DNA of 64,000 nucleotides from Torreya grandis (Eukaryota; Streptophyta; Pinopsida; Cupressales; Taxaceae). Below, piece by piece: positions 48,420-58,799 of this stretch. The stretch spans positions 2,055,501 to 2,119,500 of the forward strand of contig JARHVA010000223.1 in assembly GCA_037957365.1 (NCBI GenBank), in the 5' to 3' direction. Each line of letters opens with the position of its first letter. Positions within the stretch are counted from its first letter, which is position 1. The notes beneath the pieces are model-generated. The model was not told the origin of the DNA. It worked only from the letters and a program-made list of their open reading frames with translations, and did not search any database. The translations under genes were made by a program, and so were the position numbers.

Positions 48420-48600
48420 CTTAGCGAGTCTAGTTCTTCGCAATTCAAAGAGGCTTAAAGATTTGACTTCAAAGGCAACTTGAATAGTCGATGTAGTGTA
48501 GACAAACCTGAGGAGAACATAGTCAGTGATGCCTAATGCCCACTGCAACCGCAGAAACAGTGATGACAAGGTTCGCATTTGCATTCACAACAGAGAAATG
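48420..48600 (-). pseudogene. Probable first (mostly untranslated) exon of the hAT gene
   Basis: On the minus strand the sequence up to CTAAG|GTATGT is less AT-rich than its surroundings and is followed by a consensus donor. The matching acceptor lies at 31354-31353, immediately before the ATG and BED-finger exon. The 66-codon frame 48584-48384 reads through the donor and is not supported. The exon start is arbitrary; no hAT 5' terminal repeat is recognised nearby. Confidence 0.45.
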
Positions 48601-48631
48601 ACAATGGCATGCGAAGAAGATTGACGGGTGA

Positions 48632-48872
48632 ATGCAGTTACTTAGGTTGAGAGTGTAGTTTAGAATGTTTTTGATAATTTTTTGAAGTCCACATTTGACT
48701 TTTTATTCTGGGCAATCCACAAGGGACAGTGCGTACCCTACCCGTATCCTTTGTATATTCGTAGGAAAATATGATTTTTTTTTCAATTTCATTTAACAAA
48801 AAGTCAAAATGTGGACTTAAAAAAACAATTAAAAGCATTCTAAACTATATCCTCAACCTAAGTCATTGCATT
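48632..48872. repeat. Fold-back repeat with arms of about 75-90 bp
   Basis: The left arm at about 48632-48705 (cttaggttgagagtgtagtt onward) is the inverse of the right arm at about 48796-48863 (ending ctatatcctcaacctaag). The loop is about 90 bp. It could be a decayed MITE, but no target duplication was found. Confidence 0.65.
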
Positions 48873-49095
48873 ATACGCAGGGGATATGGGTAGGGTACAC
48901 CCTGCCCCTGCATATACATATGGATACATCCGAGACCTAAGTAACTATATTATATGCAGGGGATATATGCAGAGTACACCATACCCCTTGTGAATATCCC
49001 TAGATAGATATAGGACTTAAGTAACCACATTATACATAAGGAATATATATCTAGACGTATTCGTAAGGGGCAGGGCATGCCTTGCTTGTATCCCC
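48858..49095. repeat. Degenerate tandem repeat, about 79-bp unit, three copies
   Basis: Units begin at 48858 (cctaagtcattgcattatac), 48936 (cctaagtaactatattatat) and 49016 (cttaagtaaccacattatac), spaced 78 and 80 bases. Each contains gcagggga-like and ggtaca/gagtaca-like pieces with increasing decay. Confidence 0.7.
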
Positions 49096-49867
49096 TACGA
49101 ATCACCCCTGAACCCAATGGCAACTCATTTCGTATTTGCAACCCTAAACAACAGTTATAATATCCCTTATAAAATAAATTAGGACCCTTTGTAAAATAAA
49201 TTCAAACCCCTTGAAAAACATTTTCATTGAAATTCCTACTCTGGGATTTTACACAATAATAGGGGGTATACAATAGAATATATCCTTTCATGGTAAATTA
49301 CTAAATTCTGGAAATTCTTTTTATTATTTTTGAAACCTTGTCAAATTAGTCATAAACCATAGTACTATATGCAATAATAAAATTCTGATAACCCAAATCA
49401 CCCTTAATTTCAAACAGTGTTGATAAAATAACACTATTCAATGCTTGGCAATACAATCAACAAATTAAGAAAATCTCTAAACTTTCTAACAAGAGTGACA
49501 AACCCCAGTCAAAAAGACTGCCAATCAACTTACTTGATGCAACAGTAGTACGATTCTTTATTGGAACCTTGTTTTTATTTATTCTTGAGTGGTACAGCGA
49601 CCTGTTGGCTACCCTAAGTGTTACGATTTAGGTCAAAGAGGGTTGGTACAATGACGGTAGGCCCAACAAGGGTCATGCCAAGCTCAGGCAGCTAAATCAT
49701 TGCAATAATCCTTCCAACTCTTGTGATCTCCCTTGCATACAGTAGATGGTTCTAAAACTGATAAAAATTATTCCAAACTGGAATGACTTGTGGTATGGTG
49801 TTGTACAATGCTAGAAAAAGATGCAGAGGTGTGAGGCCAACCAATGTAGAGGTTGCTAACAATGATG
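49096..49867. other. Non-coding stretch left of element V
   Basis: No recognised gene. Part of 49640-49867 might be leader sequence of another copy of the element V family, but this is only a guess from position. Confidence 0.4.
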
Positions 49868-50453
49868 CCATGCCCTAAAGGAGTGGCACCAACCAAAATA
49901 GTAAACCCTAGGCCATATGACAATAATTCTAAATTTGATCTATCAATGAAAACCCCTGTTCTGCCCCTGCAAACCTTGATTTATAATTGTCTTGAGAATA
50001 AACCGTTTGTATGAAGAAATTGCAACCCCCATGTGGAGCTACCTCAATGGATTAGAGGGGTTTCATCCTCTAATCCGACTGTAATGAAAGTTTTCGTCCT
50101 CAATCAAAAGTTGAATGAATTCTAAATTTAGTCGTAAATTGTCAAAAGTGAATAATTAATAATAATGAAAAGCACTACCCATTGTTTTTTTATAAAATTC
50201 ACTTTTACCAATCCATCCTAACCCTAAAGTAATTATAATTTATTTTAATTTAATATTCGCATTTTTTCTCCTTATAATAATAATTACTTTTTTTTTTCCC
50301 TCTTGGCCTTTTAATTAATTAACTTTGGCCCCACTCAATTAATAATAATGACTAAGTGTCCCCTTTTAAGTTATAATCATAAAGTGACATTAGGGGAACC
50401 ACTTAAAACATTATTATTAAAGTATTCATTTCTTTATTTCAAAAAAAATAACA
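49868..50453 (-). repeat. 3' LTR of element V
   Basis: It matches 51947-52514 (for example around ggttccccctaatgtcactt and gagtggggccaaagtt). It starts TGTTATTT on the minus strand, and the left end is uncertain by tens of bases. Confidence 0.65.
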
Positions 50454-50459
50454 TGACAG

Positions 50460-51150
50460 TGCGCCCTTTCTCAAAGATTGCTCGCCCTCAAGCAATCCTT
50501 GAACCATCCCAATAAATATCAGGATCTCAAACCAATCTTTCTATTACTTCTATTCCTCCTTGAGAAGTAGTTAGCTTATGTTGTGCTTCTCTGATATAAC
50601 GAGGAATTAGAAGCTCTATATGCCATGACATTTCTCCAACAATCCCTATGAGTGAGCCCATGATAGTTGAATCATAAATCAATTGTGATCTAAAGAGAGT
50701 ACTACCAAATGTGACACATTCTATTCTATTCAATGTGATTGTCGTAAGGGCTCCGTTAGCCATACCACAAAGCACAACCTCTTTCCTATCAAATTTAAAT
50801 TTCAGCGTCATGATTTGGAAATTCGGTGTGAACTCCTCAATGGAATGCAACCACTGCACCATTAAAGCCATTTTTGTCTCTTCTATGCTAGTCACATGTA
50901 AATCATCATATACCATGTGATTGCCAAGTGTAATTTACAATTGTCAAATCCTTTTGGTGCAATGAATAGTAGAACCATCAACGACAATCATATTAAAGCC
51001 CTAAAAAACTTCTAATTTCAGCCCACTTTGAGCTACCAAACCTTCATCAATGAAATTGTCGATTGCCCCACTATCAATCAAAACTGTGAGTTTGTCCCGA
51101 TATAACTCCACAAATTTGAAAAAGGTAATACTTGGGTGCACCCGAAAGGG
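50460..51150 (-). pseudogene. Protease region of element V
   Basis: On the minus strand TVLIDSGAIDNFIDEGLV near 51090-51040 keeps the catalytic D-S-G of the Ty3 retropepsin fold, unlike element I. Downstream the open frame 50916-50527 carries ALMVQWLHSIEEFTPNFQI and MTLKFKFDRKEVVLCGM, which follow the protease in plant Ty3 elements. The catalytic piece and this frame are separated by stops. Instead of reverse transcriptase, the polyprotein tail follows near 50470. Confidence 0.78.
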
Positions 51151-51248
51151 AAGCGCAAGGGCCTTCTAAAACAAATGTGGCATGGGTGCCCCTTGCAGTC
51201 TTCTCTTCCACTAGCTCTTTGATTCCCACTTCGGCTTCTTCTTCCATC

Positions 51249-51941
51249 TCATTCTCTGATACTACCTCTATGTAATGCACGTCCTTTTGGAAGACATGTA
51301 TGATTTGGTTCCCATGGATCTCTACAAGTGAAACATAACTTCTCTTCCTTGAGTTCAGTTCTTGTTTCTCTCTTTAATTGCTCTTGGCAGTGTTTTTTGT
51401 TAAGGAACCCCTTGCTAAAATGGTTTCCTTTGTTGCTCAACAATTGATGTCCCTTGTTGCTCATAAGCTACTGATTTTGGTTGCCCACCAGTTGTCATTT
51501 GTTGTCCTATAGGTAGAAATTTTTCCTTTGGAGTTAATGTTCCAAGATTTAGAGCTCTCTTTATTACTTCATGCAATGACAAAGAGTCAAAAGCTTTCAC
51601 TAAACCTTTGAAAGTTCAACCAAGCCTTCAACAAACAAAACCACTAACCTTATTTTTGTCACATTCCATACCATCACAATGAATCTCTGAAAATCAACAA
51701 TATAGTTGTCCACGTTAGCTTCATGTTTGAGTTGGGCTAACTCCTTGAAGTGTCTTTCTAGGTCTTTCCTATCAAATCTTTCAGTTAACTTTTGACGGAA
51801 TTCATCTATTGTGGTAATGGATTCATGTCCTTGGGTGCTCGTGTCATGGTACCACCATTCATGTGCCACCCCATCAAGGTGAAGGGTGGCAAAATTAGTT
51901 GTCTCTTCCTCAAACATCGGATTCAATGAGAAACAATACAA
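51249..51941 (-). pseudogene. Gag of element V (N-terminus missing)
   Basis: The frame 51941-51600 reads ATLHLDGVAHEWWYHD, FRQKLTERFDRKDLERHF and KELAQLKHEANVDNYIVDF, the Ty3 gag core. It continues as LSLHEVIKRAL (linker) and, in 51464-51249, the zinc knuckle LCFTCRDPWEPNHTC (C-x2-C-x7-H-x-C spacing). The N-terminal third and the leader are absent, because LTR homology begins a few bases beyond the first Met. At least two frameshifts. Confidence 0.85.
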
Positions 51942-51946
51942 ACAAT

Positions 51947-52514
51947 GACACCATGTCCTAAAGGATAAACCATAGATCGTACGACAACAATTGAAGATCT
52001 GATCTCACAATAAAAACCTTTGTTCTACCCCTACAAAACCTGATTCTTTATTGTGTTGAGAATAACCCATCTGCATGAAGCAATTGCAACTCCCATATGG
52101 AGCTCCCTCAATGCACTGGGGGTCTTCGTCCTCCAATCCAACAGCAATGAAAGTTTTCATCCTAAAGTAGAAGTTGATGAATTGTGGATTCAATTGTAAA
52201 TTGTCAAAAGTGAATAATCTATTATAATGCAAATCACTACCCTTCTTGTCCTTTTATAAAATTCATTTTTATCAATCCACCATAACCCTCAAGTAATTAT
52301 AATTATTTTTAATTTAATATTCACATTTTTTCCTTCTTATAATAATAATTACTCTTTTTCCCTCTTCACTGTTTAATTAATTAACTTTGACCCCACTCAA
52401 TTAATAATAATGACTAAGTATCTCATTTTGAGTTGTGATTATAAAGTGACATTGGGGGAACCATTTAAAACAATATTATTAAAGTATTTTTATCTTTATT
52501 TGAACAATGGGACA
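51947..52514 (-). repeat. 5' LTR of element V
   Basis: It starts TGTCCCATTG on the minus strand at 52514. It is homologous to 49868-50453, with deletions and substitutions indicating considerable age. Confidence 0.68.
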
Positions 52515-53965
52515 TGTCAGCAATATCGGTAACATAGATTGGCATGGGTATGGACGACATTACCTTACGGAAAATAATAATGTTTTTATGAAGCACCAAA
52601 ACCACTTGTGCACCTATGGTTTACCCTGATAGCAGTAAGGGATAACTGAAACTGAATTGTGGTAACAGACAGAAATGTATTGAAACCTAGATTCAACGAT
52701 GATATCCCCATCTTTAGTTTGATGCTTTTGTGACTCGTGAAAGAAATTGCCCAAGGAATTCTGCAACCAATGCTCTCAGTTTTGGGAAGTTCAATTAATT
52801 GCTTCTGTATTATTTCAATGTAATTCAGATTAGATCAGTTGCATCTACTTCTATACCTACATCATGTGAAAGACATCTTGGGAAGATCTGCTGCAAGATA
52901 GTGAGTAAAGTCGAGAACATTCGAACAGAAATGTGTTAGCAAAGGAAGTGAATATCTCATTACCTTCCTCCACTAAGTAAGCAATTGCCTCTAAGCCTTT
53001 GGCTACCCAGTCCAAAAAATATATATATTTTAACAGGTCTAGGGCCCTCTCAGCGAAAAAATTAAAAACATTAAAACATTTATTTTTTCTAAGATTTGTA
53101 TCTTAGAAGTTATAGTTTATAGCCTTGACTTGACGTTGATTACATCGAAGTTTACATAAGCTCGGTAGAGAGGAGTTCAAATACCTACCATCACAGTTCT
53201 GGTTGGAGGATGTTTCAACTTGATCGAAACATAAAAAATCATACTCCCGACATTTTTTTATTGTATGCTCCTACCATCACAGTTCTGGTTGGAGGATGTT
53301 TCAACTTGATCGAAACATAAAAAATCATACTCCCAACATTTTTTTATTGTATGCTACAGTTTTATAAGTTGAAATAAAACAAACGCAATTTTTTTTTTAA
53401 AGTTCGTTATGAACATACAAGGGCATCTTAGTTGTTAGCAAAGAACCTTACAGCCTACAGGTTTTCTTCAGTAAACTAAAATTTGACAGAATGAAGGAAA
53501 GCATGGAGATGGTGTATTAACAAAATTAACAAAATTAATTTTAGACAATTTTTTGCTTACATTCAAATTCGCTGAATTCCAATTTTGAGAGAAAAAATCT
53601 GAAAACCGCAGTGACTAAGGTTTTGGTAATCAAACCAAACCCCGCAAGATTGTCTGAAGTTCTTTGACTACAGCCACAGAAATGGCAATCAAGAAGGCTT
53701 TGGAGACATAGATCTGAGGGCTCTGAAGAGATGATAAGGATTTCATTATCAAATTGAATGATACATTTACACATTGTACAGGCAGCAGCACAATATCCAG
53801 GAATATATGACACAATTTAGAGATTAAGCCAAAAATACTGATGGATAATAAAGGTAAAGATCGTATGAAATTCATATATTCGGTTCAATTTTTTAACTCA
53901 GAGCAGATACTAGGGCTGCACAACCTGCAGCAGATACATATCAGCTGATCATGCCAAGTCTCAAA
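52515..53965 (-). other. Downstream region and probable 3' UTR of the TORTIFOLIA1-like gene
   Basis: No gene is recognised. The part next to the stop at 53966 is probably 3' UTR; the two overlapping frames at 53541-53875 have no domain and lie in it. A near-perfect 86-bp tandem duplication lies at 53185-53356. I cannot place a polyadenylation site reliably. Confidence 0.5.
53185..53356. repeat. Near-perfect 86-bp tandem duplication
   Basis: 53185-53270 and 53271-53356 both begin ctaccatcacagttctggtt and differ at about one base in the shared part (cccgacat against cccaacat), which implies a recent event. Confidence 0.88.
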
Positions 53966-54166
53966 TTAATTGGTTGCTCCATTTTGAGGCAAGTCAATTG
54001 ACCACACACTTGCTAGCTGTAGCAAAAGTTCGTCAACTGTATTGCCCTCCCAGTCTTCTGGCAGTTCCATGCCCGAAGATTCTTGCAGACTCAGAAGAAG
54101 CTCTTTCTTCACATCTAGAGGAAGTCCCAAACAATCTGGATCACTTTCAACAACCATATCTGCAAC
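53966..54166 (-). CDS. TOR1/SPR2: TORTIFOLIA1/SPIRAL2-like protein, last coding exon
   Basis: The exon begins after the acceptor cctgtag at 54167, in phase 0, and encodes VADMVVESDPDCLGLPLDVK, then KELLLSLQESSGMELPEDWE, GNTVDELLLQLASVWSIDL and PQNGATN before TAA (53968-53966). This is the conserved C-terminus of the plant TORTIFOLIA1/SPIRAL2 family of cortical-microtubule-associated proteins, which influence helical growth. The previous exon ends in IQWIQQ, also in phase 0, and joins smoothly. The frame is intact and the residues are conserved, so it appears functional. Seen: frame, splice sites and motif. Known: the family role. Inferred: that the whole gene is expressed. Confidence 0.9.
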   Translation of the reverse strand, partial: VADMVVESDPDCLGLPLDVKKELLLSLQESSGMELPEDWEGNTVDELLLQLASVWSIDLPQNGATN

Positions 54167-55484
54167 CTACAGGAAAAACACTTCATGGTCACAAAATTGT
54201 CTCACTAAATATTTAGTTAGAAGAAAACGCATTGTGCATGCTGTCACAGACATTTTTCAACATTCATTCAAGCTTTAGCATCCCAATAGGCAACATTTGA
54301 TCTTATCTGAAAGATAGTATGAGTCAACTATGAAGAAACCATTAACTTGTCCAATTTGACACACAAAGATAAGCATTCTCCAAGTTGCTAAGGCATCTCC
54401 TATTACTATATTTGCTGGATTCTAAAAGCATTCAATACATTCCTGTCTTTAGAAATACAGATTACACCAGAATTTTGACCTGAATCTATTCCCTAACTCC
54501 TTATCAGGAAGCTAGATCGAGGATGAATCATGTGCTACAGCCCAGGGTTTTGCCAATAAGAAAGATAATTTTCAACCATAGAACCAGCCATTATAGCCCA
54601 AGTAACCACTATGGTGTTTGAACTCATTAACCATGGTTGGATGCCAGCAGAAGAGATCAAATCAAAGTCAAAAGCTATTGTTACACCCTAGAAGGGGCAC
54701 AAGGGCCAAAATGGGAGGGTCCTTGTCATTGCTGTACGCCACAGATGACATACTAACAAAAAGGAAATACAAAATCCTAAAAAAATCTTTTTTTTTATTT
54801 CTTCAGCAAGATGTGTGCCCCAGTTAGAAGAGCATTTTTATTCAATTTTATAATTTCAAGAGGACCAATTTTTTAACACGGTGTTCTGCACAAGAAAAGG
54901 AAATTTGGCATATACGACTTCATTCTTCACATTTATGACGGGTGCCAGCTTTTACACTACTTAAGCACCCAAGCTGTCCTCAAGGAACTGATCTGTATCA
55001 GTGACACTGCTCTTAGCAATTATGACTCCTTTTTATTGCTGATATAAGCATGGCATCACTCTCACAGTAACCAATTTGCATTAGGAGGAGCTGAACCATG
55101 TTTGGAAGCATTCCAGAAGTCCTAGTGACATTTTATTAAGTTACTACATTCCTGTGATTGTTCCTTGTCCATTTGCTGATATATGGATTTTGGACTGTCT
55201 ATACTTGATGTGTTTGCACTGGTGCACAAGCAAGAACAAAATGACATCGTAGGATGCTGAATAAAAAGAAAAGTTGTTATATGCCTTTTTGAAGTCCATT
55301 ACATAAAGAATGTCTTTTGGACATTGTTTTCTTCAATTGGAAGTGCATCATGTGGTGTGTACTTACTAATGTCCGCAAACAAATTTCTTTTGAACATGGA
55401 AAAGATTATTTTTATTTATTTCACTTTGCCAAGGAACCACAAGGCCTCGGATTTTTCTAGTTTTTCAAAGTTTCCTTGATTCAA

Positions 55485-55600
55485 ACTCACAAAGTCAACC
55501 CACACAAGCTCTAATACCTCCCCACTCACCCTTCGTTTGAACCTGGGTTTTTCGCTTGCCAATTCCCCATCTCAACCACTAGACCATAGCCTAGTGAACA
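55485..55600 (-). repeat. tRNA-derived SINE-like fragment
   Basis: On the minus strand TGGTCTAGTGG (55586-55576) matches an RNA polymerase III A box. AGGTTCAAACG (55544-55534) resembles a B box, about 32 bases downstream, close to tRNA spacing. The surrounding bases (GCTATGGTCTAGTGGTTGAG) look like a tRNA 5' half. It does not fold as an intact tRNA by eye, so a SINE head or tRNA pseudogene is likelier. Confidence 0.6.
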
Positions 55601-56844
55601 TGAATGATATCATATTCCGTGGCAGAAATTCCAAAGGCAAAGCGCTGGATTATATGGTATTGCCAGAGACGATGGATCATAGTGTAGGAACCTAGCTGGT
55701 ACAATAGGCTAAATATTTATTATGGATTAAGAGAAGTTTTTTGCCTGAGACTGATTTCAACCTTCACCATATGTCATGGTCAGTAAGGCGAGCAAAAAAA
55801 GGAACGACATGGGCTAAATCAGAGGTTGAAAGAGACCTAGAATGTATGTTGAATGCATGGTTACCTGCATCTTGGGGACAGAAAAAAAAAATCTATGTTT
55901 TGGGGATAAATTTAAAATTTAATAAATATAACTTAAACAAACTAAAATAAGCTAAAATTTAAAAAAAACAATAAATTACTAAATAAAACCCTTGATCCAA
56001 AAATCCATCTGATAATATCATAATCTGAAATCATGAATTATAAATTGAAATTTTCATTACTAAAAATTACAAAGTACTATACATTGTTAAAATCAGAGCT
56101 GCAAAGAGTACATGATACATCAAAATGCTAAGGCCCAAAACAAAAAAAACTCAATGCCCTTCTTTTTAACCCTTCATTGCTTTTTTTCCCTCCTACTGCA
56201 TAAAATAGAAGCATATTTATTAGCAGATTGAATATTGAAACTCTGATATACAATTCAACCATCTCTTAAACTATCGAGTTGTCTCTTATTTACAACTTCA
56301 GTTACCGTTTATCATCATTGTCATGCATCTGATGTATTTTTGAACAGACTCTTTTTTAATTTTTAATTCAAGGATTGTCATACTAATGAAATATCAGATT
56401 TCTATGATGTGTGAATGAATGAGATCTAGATGCATAACCTAGGATGATGTATAAATGCTCCTCTGGTAATTCTCTTTTGTTAATTTTGATTGGAGAGAAT
56501 GAACAAAGTCTAGCCATGATTATCAGTTGATTTGAAACCCTTTTAACTTGAATGCTTAGCCGTGATGTCTCCAAAAACCAGCATTTTCAACATGGTATAA
56601 TAGAATGAAAATGGTAAAGAACTCAATTTGCAATTATAATACCAACTCTTAATTGTTCTCCCATGCATGATGCAACCAAGCAAATTCTCATATCAACATT
56701 GTAGTTGATACAACAAAAGGAATTCAAAGCTCAATAAATCCCTTCCATTCTAAGCTGCAGACTCAATAATGTTGTATTATGTTTTTTTTTTTAAATACTG
56801 TTTTTTTTGTTTTAAGTGTGTTTTTCTTTTAAACAGCACCTGTG

Positions 56845-56945
56845 GATGCCATGACATCCCAGGAATGCCATGATGTCCCTTGACCGTCCCGGGGATGTCG
56901 TGGCGTCCCTTGACTGTCCTGGGGACGTCATTGTTTCCCCAGCAC
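56845..56945. repeat. GC-rich minisatellite, about 30-bp unit
   Basis: Units around gatgtcccttgaccgtcccg and ggcgtcccttgactgtcctg, followed by a partial third (ggggacgtcattg), recur every about 30 bases. It stands out from the AT-rich intron. Confidence 0.65.
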
Positions 56946-57896
56946 TGTATTGTTTTAGGAAACATATTGGGGACATCTGGGACATCACCCAGACCCTCAG
57001 GGAATTGCTTGAATGCACTTTAGATGAATAATGTATTAACCTTTCATTGCCAGCAAGTCAAGTGATGACTTAGTCATATCTTCTACCCTGGTTCTACACA
57101 CATATTTTGGTGCTAACAAGACTAAATAGTGTTTTCTTAACAAGTGACAAAATTGCAATGCAAAATTTTCTCTAGTATGAAATTAAAAATACATATTGTT
57201 TCATGAAGTTTGACATGAAGACATGGTCCATACCATTTTGTATAGGAAAACAATTGGCAAAAAGTGCGATAATCCTAAAACTATTTGTAATAATTTTCAT
57301 TAATCAAATTGAGATACAGTAATTTACTGTATTCTATTTTTTGAAAAACAAAAATTGACCAAATTGAATCATGATGCTCAAAAATAACCATGTGCTAACA
57401 AACAATCCAAATCCAGTAATAAGTATGAACCAGGTCATTAGACCAAATTATGATGTTTGGGAAAAGGAGAAACTTCGATTTTAGACAAAAACAATTTTCA
57501 GTTTTGGGGAAAAAAGTCCTCCAGCACATTTTGGAACACATGAACATCTGTGCAAATGTCTGGAAAACATTTCTGTAAGCAAGGTCAGATAGGGCATGTT
57601 TCTGTGAAGCAACAATTATCATAAATTGAATTTGCGATGCAAACCAATTATTTTGGGTAACCCCTGCAATGTTCTTTAGGTCTGGAAGGAAGCAAAAGTT
57701 CTTTAGCACATACAAGAGTGAAAATGGTGAGTTAACTCAACAGACTTTTGGTGACAACTTATACATGTTATGCTACACAGTCTTTATAAAACAAAACCAG
57801 TAAATAAAATAATAATAGATGGCATTACAACATTGAACTAAAAGCAGCTACTATTGAAAACTGAAAAAAATCACTGCAGGTTACCCAAAAAGATAC

Positions 57897-58799
57897 CTGT
57901 TGAATCCATTGTATTCCAAGGTCAAAGAAGCTTTGTTGTGGTAGAAATTGTCCTATGGCATGCAATGCGTCAGCTGCTGTCCCAGTGGAAAGCTGGTCAA
58001 GTACTGGACCTGACTTACTCATTAGCCTCGTCAGAAAGTTCTCATCTCCCATAAAGAGTACCTCACCATAAGCTAAATCAATATCTCCAGCATGCAGACA
58101 TTCCACTGCACGGTTCCATGCATTCCACAACCTCCCTTGTCCCGCATTACTGTACTGTAACACCTCCCCATCCAATTCAGGGACAGCCACTCTTGAAGAA
58201 CCTCTAGATGTCTGTGCATCTTCCCCAGCTACTCTAATTGCAGCAAGAGTTGCTTCATCTTTTGAAGCCTGCCAAACACTTCTTGCCGAAGGACCCTCTC
58301 GGACAGGTCCAGAACCCCTCTCCCAAGCTCTTCTGTTAACAACTTGCTCCCCATCCTGGTGCTCCTGCCTCGAAAATCTACCATCGGAAATACCAATCAT
58401 TCCTCTCCGTGAGTTTACTTGCCCTTCGGGTAAATGACCATTCCTAAAAGCTCCATGTGAATAACCATCCCACATATCAGAACCAGCATCAGAAGACCTC
58501 CACTGTGTCTCTCTTGCTCCTCTGGCTCCCAGTGGAATAGTATCAGATTGAGTAAACCATTCAGAAAAAGAAGCCCGACCATCATTCCCCTTAGCAAACT
58601 TGGAACCAGGATAATCAGGCACCCCATGATATCTGTTCAAAGTTTTAGTGGGTGGACCTTCATATCCCATCATGTGACTGCCTGCTCGCCTTCCTGCTGA
58701 AAAGGCCAAATCCCGAGCCATATCTTCTACAACTCTCTCAAGACTTCGCACCCTATTTTCCAAGGAGACCATGCTATGCTGGGAGTTTCCCATGAAATC
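57897..58799 (-). CDS. TOR1/SPR2: TORTIFOLIA1/SPIRAL2-like protein, large C-terminal exon
   Basis: A 301-codon exon between acceptor TTTTCTTTTCAG (ending 58800) and donor CAACAG|GTATCT (57897/57896). It starts DFMGNSQHSMVSLENRVRSL, then ERVVEDMARDLAFSAGRR. This is the short coiled-coil plus basic motif that follows the HEAT-repeat domain in TORTIFOLIA1/SPIRAL2 proteins. A Ser/Gly/Arg-rich linker follows. The C-terminal helical domain reads WNRAVECLHAGDIDLAYGEV, then FLTRLMSKSGPVLDQLS and ALHAIGQFLPQQSFFDLGIQ. The frame is fully open and is joined in phase 0 to the exon at 54166. The N-terminal HEAT exons, which bind tubulin/microtubules, must lie beyond 64000. Codons past the donor (VSFWVTCS...) are intron. 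Confidence 0.92.

Larger units (their letters stand above)
49868..52514 (-). mobile_element. Small Ty3 derivative with gag and protease only (element V)
   Basis: Two related repeats of about 570-590 bp flank a 1.5 kb interior on the minus strand. Their LTR starts are TGTTATTT (50453) and TGTCCCATTG (52514). The interior runs gag core, zinc knuckle, protease, then directly a polyprotein tail-like piece (QGLLEGEQSL) before the 3' LTR. The part encoding reverse transcriptase to integrase is missing. The left limits of both LTRs are approximate, and I could not confirm a target-site duplication. Confidence 0.7.
54167..57896 (-). other. Intron (3.7 kb) of the TORTIFOLIA1-like gene
   Basis: Bounded by donor GTATCT (57896-57891) and acceptor TGTAG (54167). 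It contains a tRNA-SINE-like fragment near 55485-55600 and a GC-rich minisatellite at 56845-56945. No other coding exon was found in it; the frames 55741-55950 and 57395-57715 have no recognisable domain. Confidence 0.75.

Noticed and set aside
53541..53875. Two overlapping minus-strand frames after the TORTIFOLIA1-like stop
   Set aside because: They lie downstream of the stop at 53966, have no domain, and are best read as 3' UTR.
57824..57896. Continuation of the large exon frame past 57897 (VSFWVTCSDFFQF...)
   Set aside because: A consensus donor CAG|GTATCT at 57897/57896 and phase-0 continuation in the exon at 54166 show this is intron.
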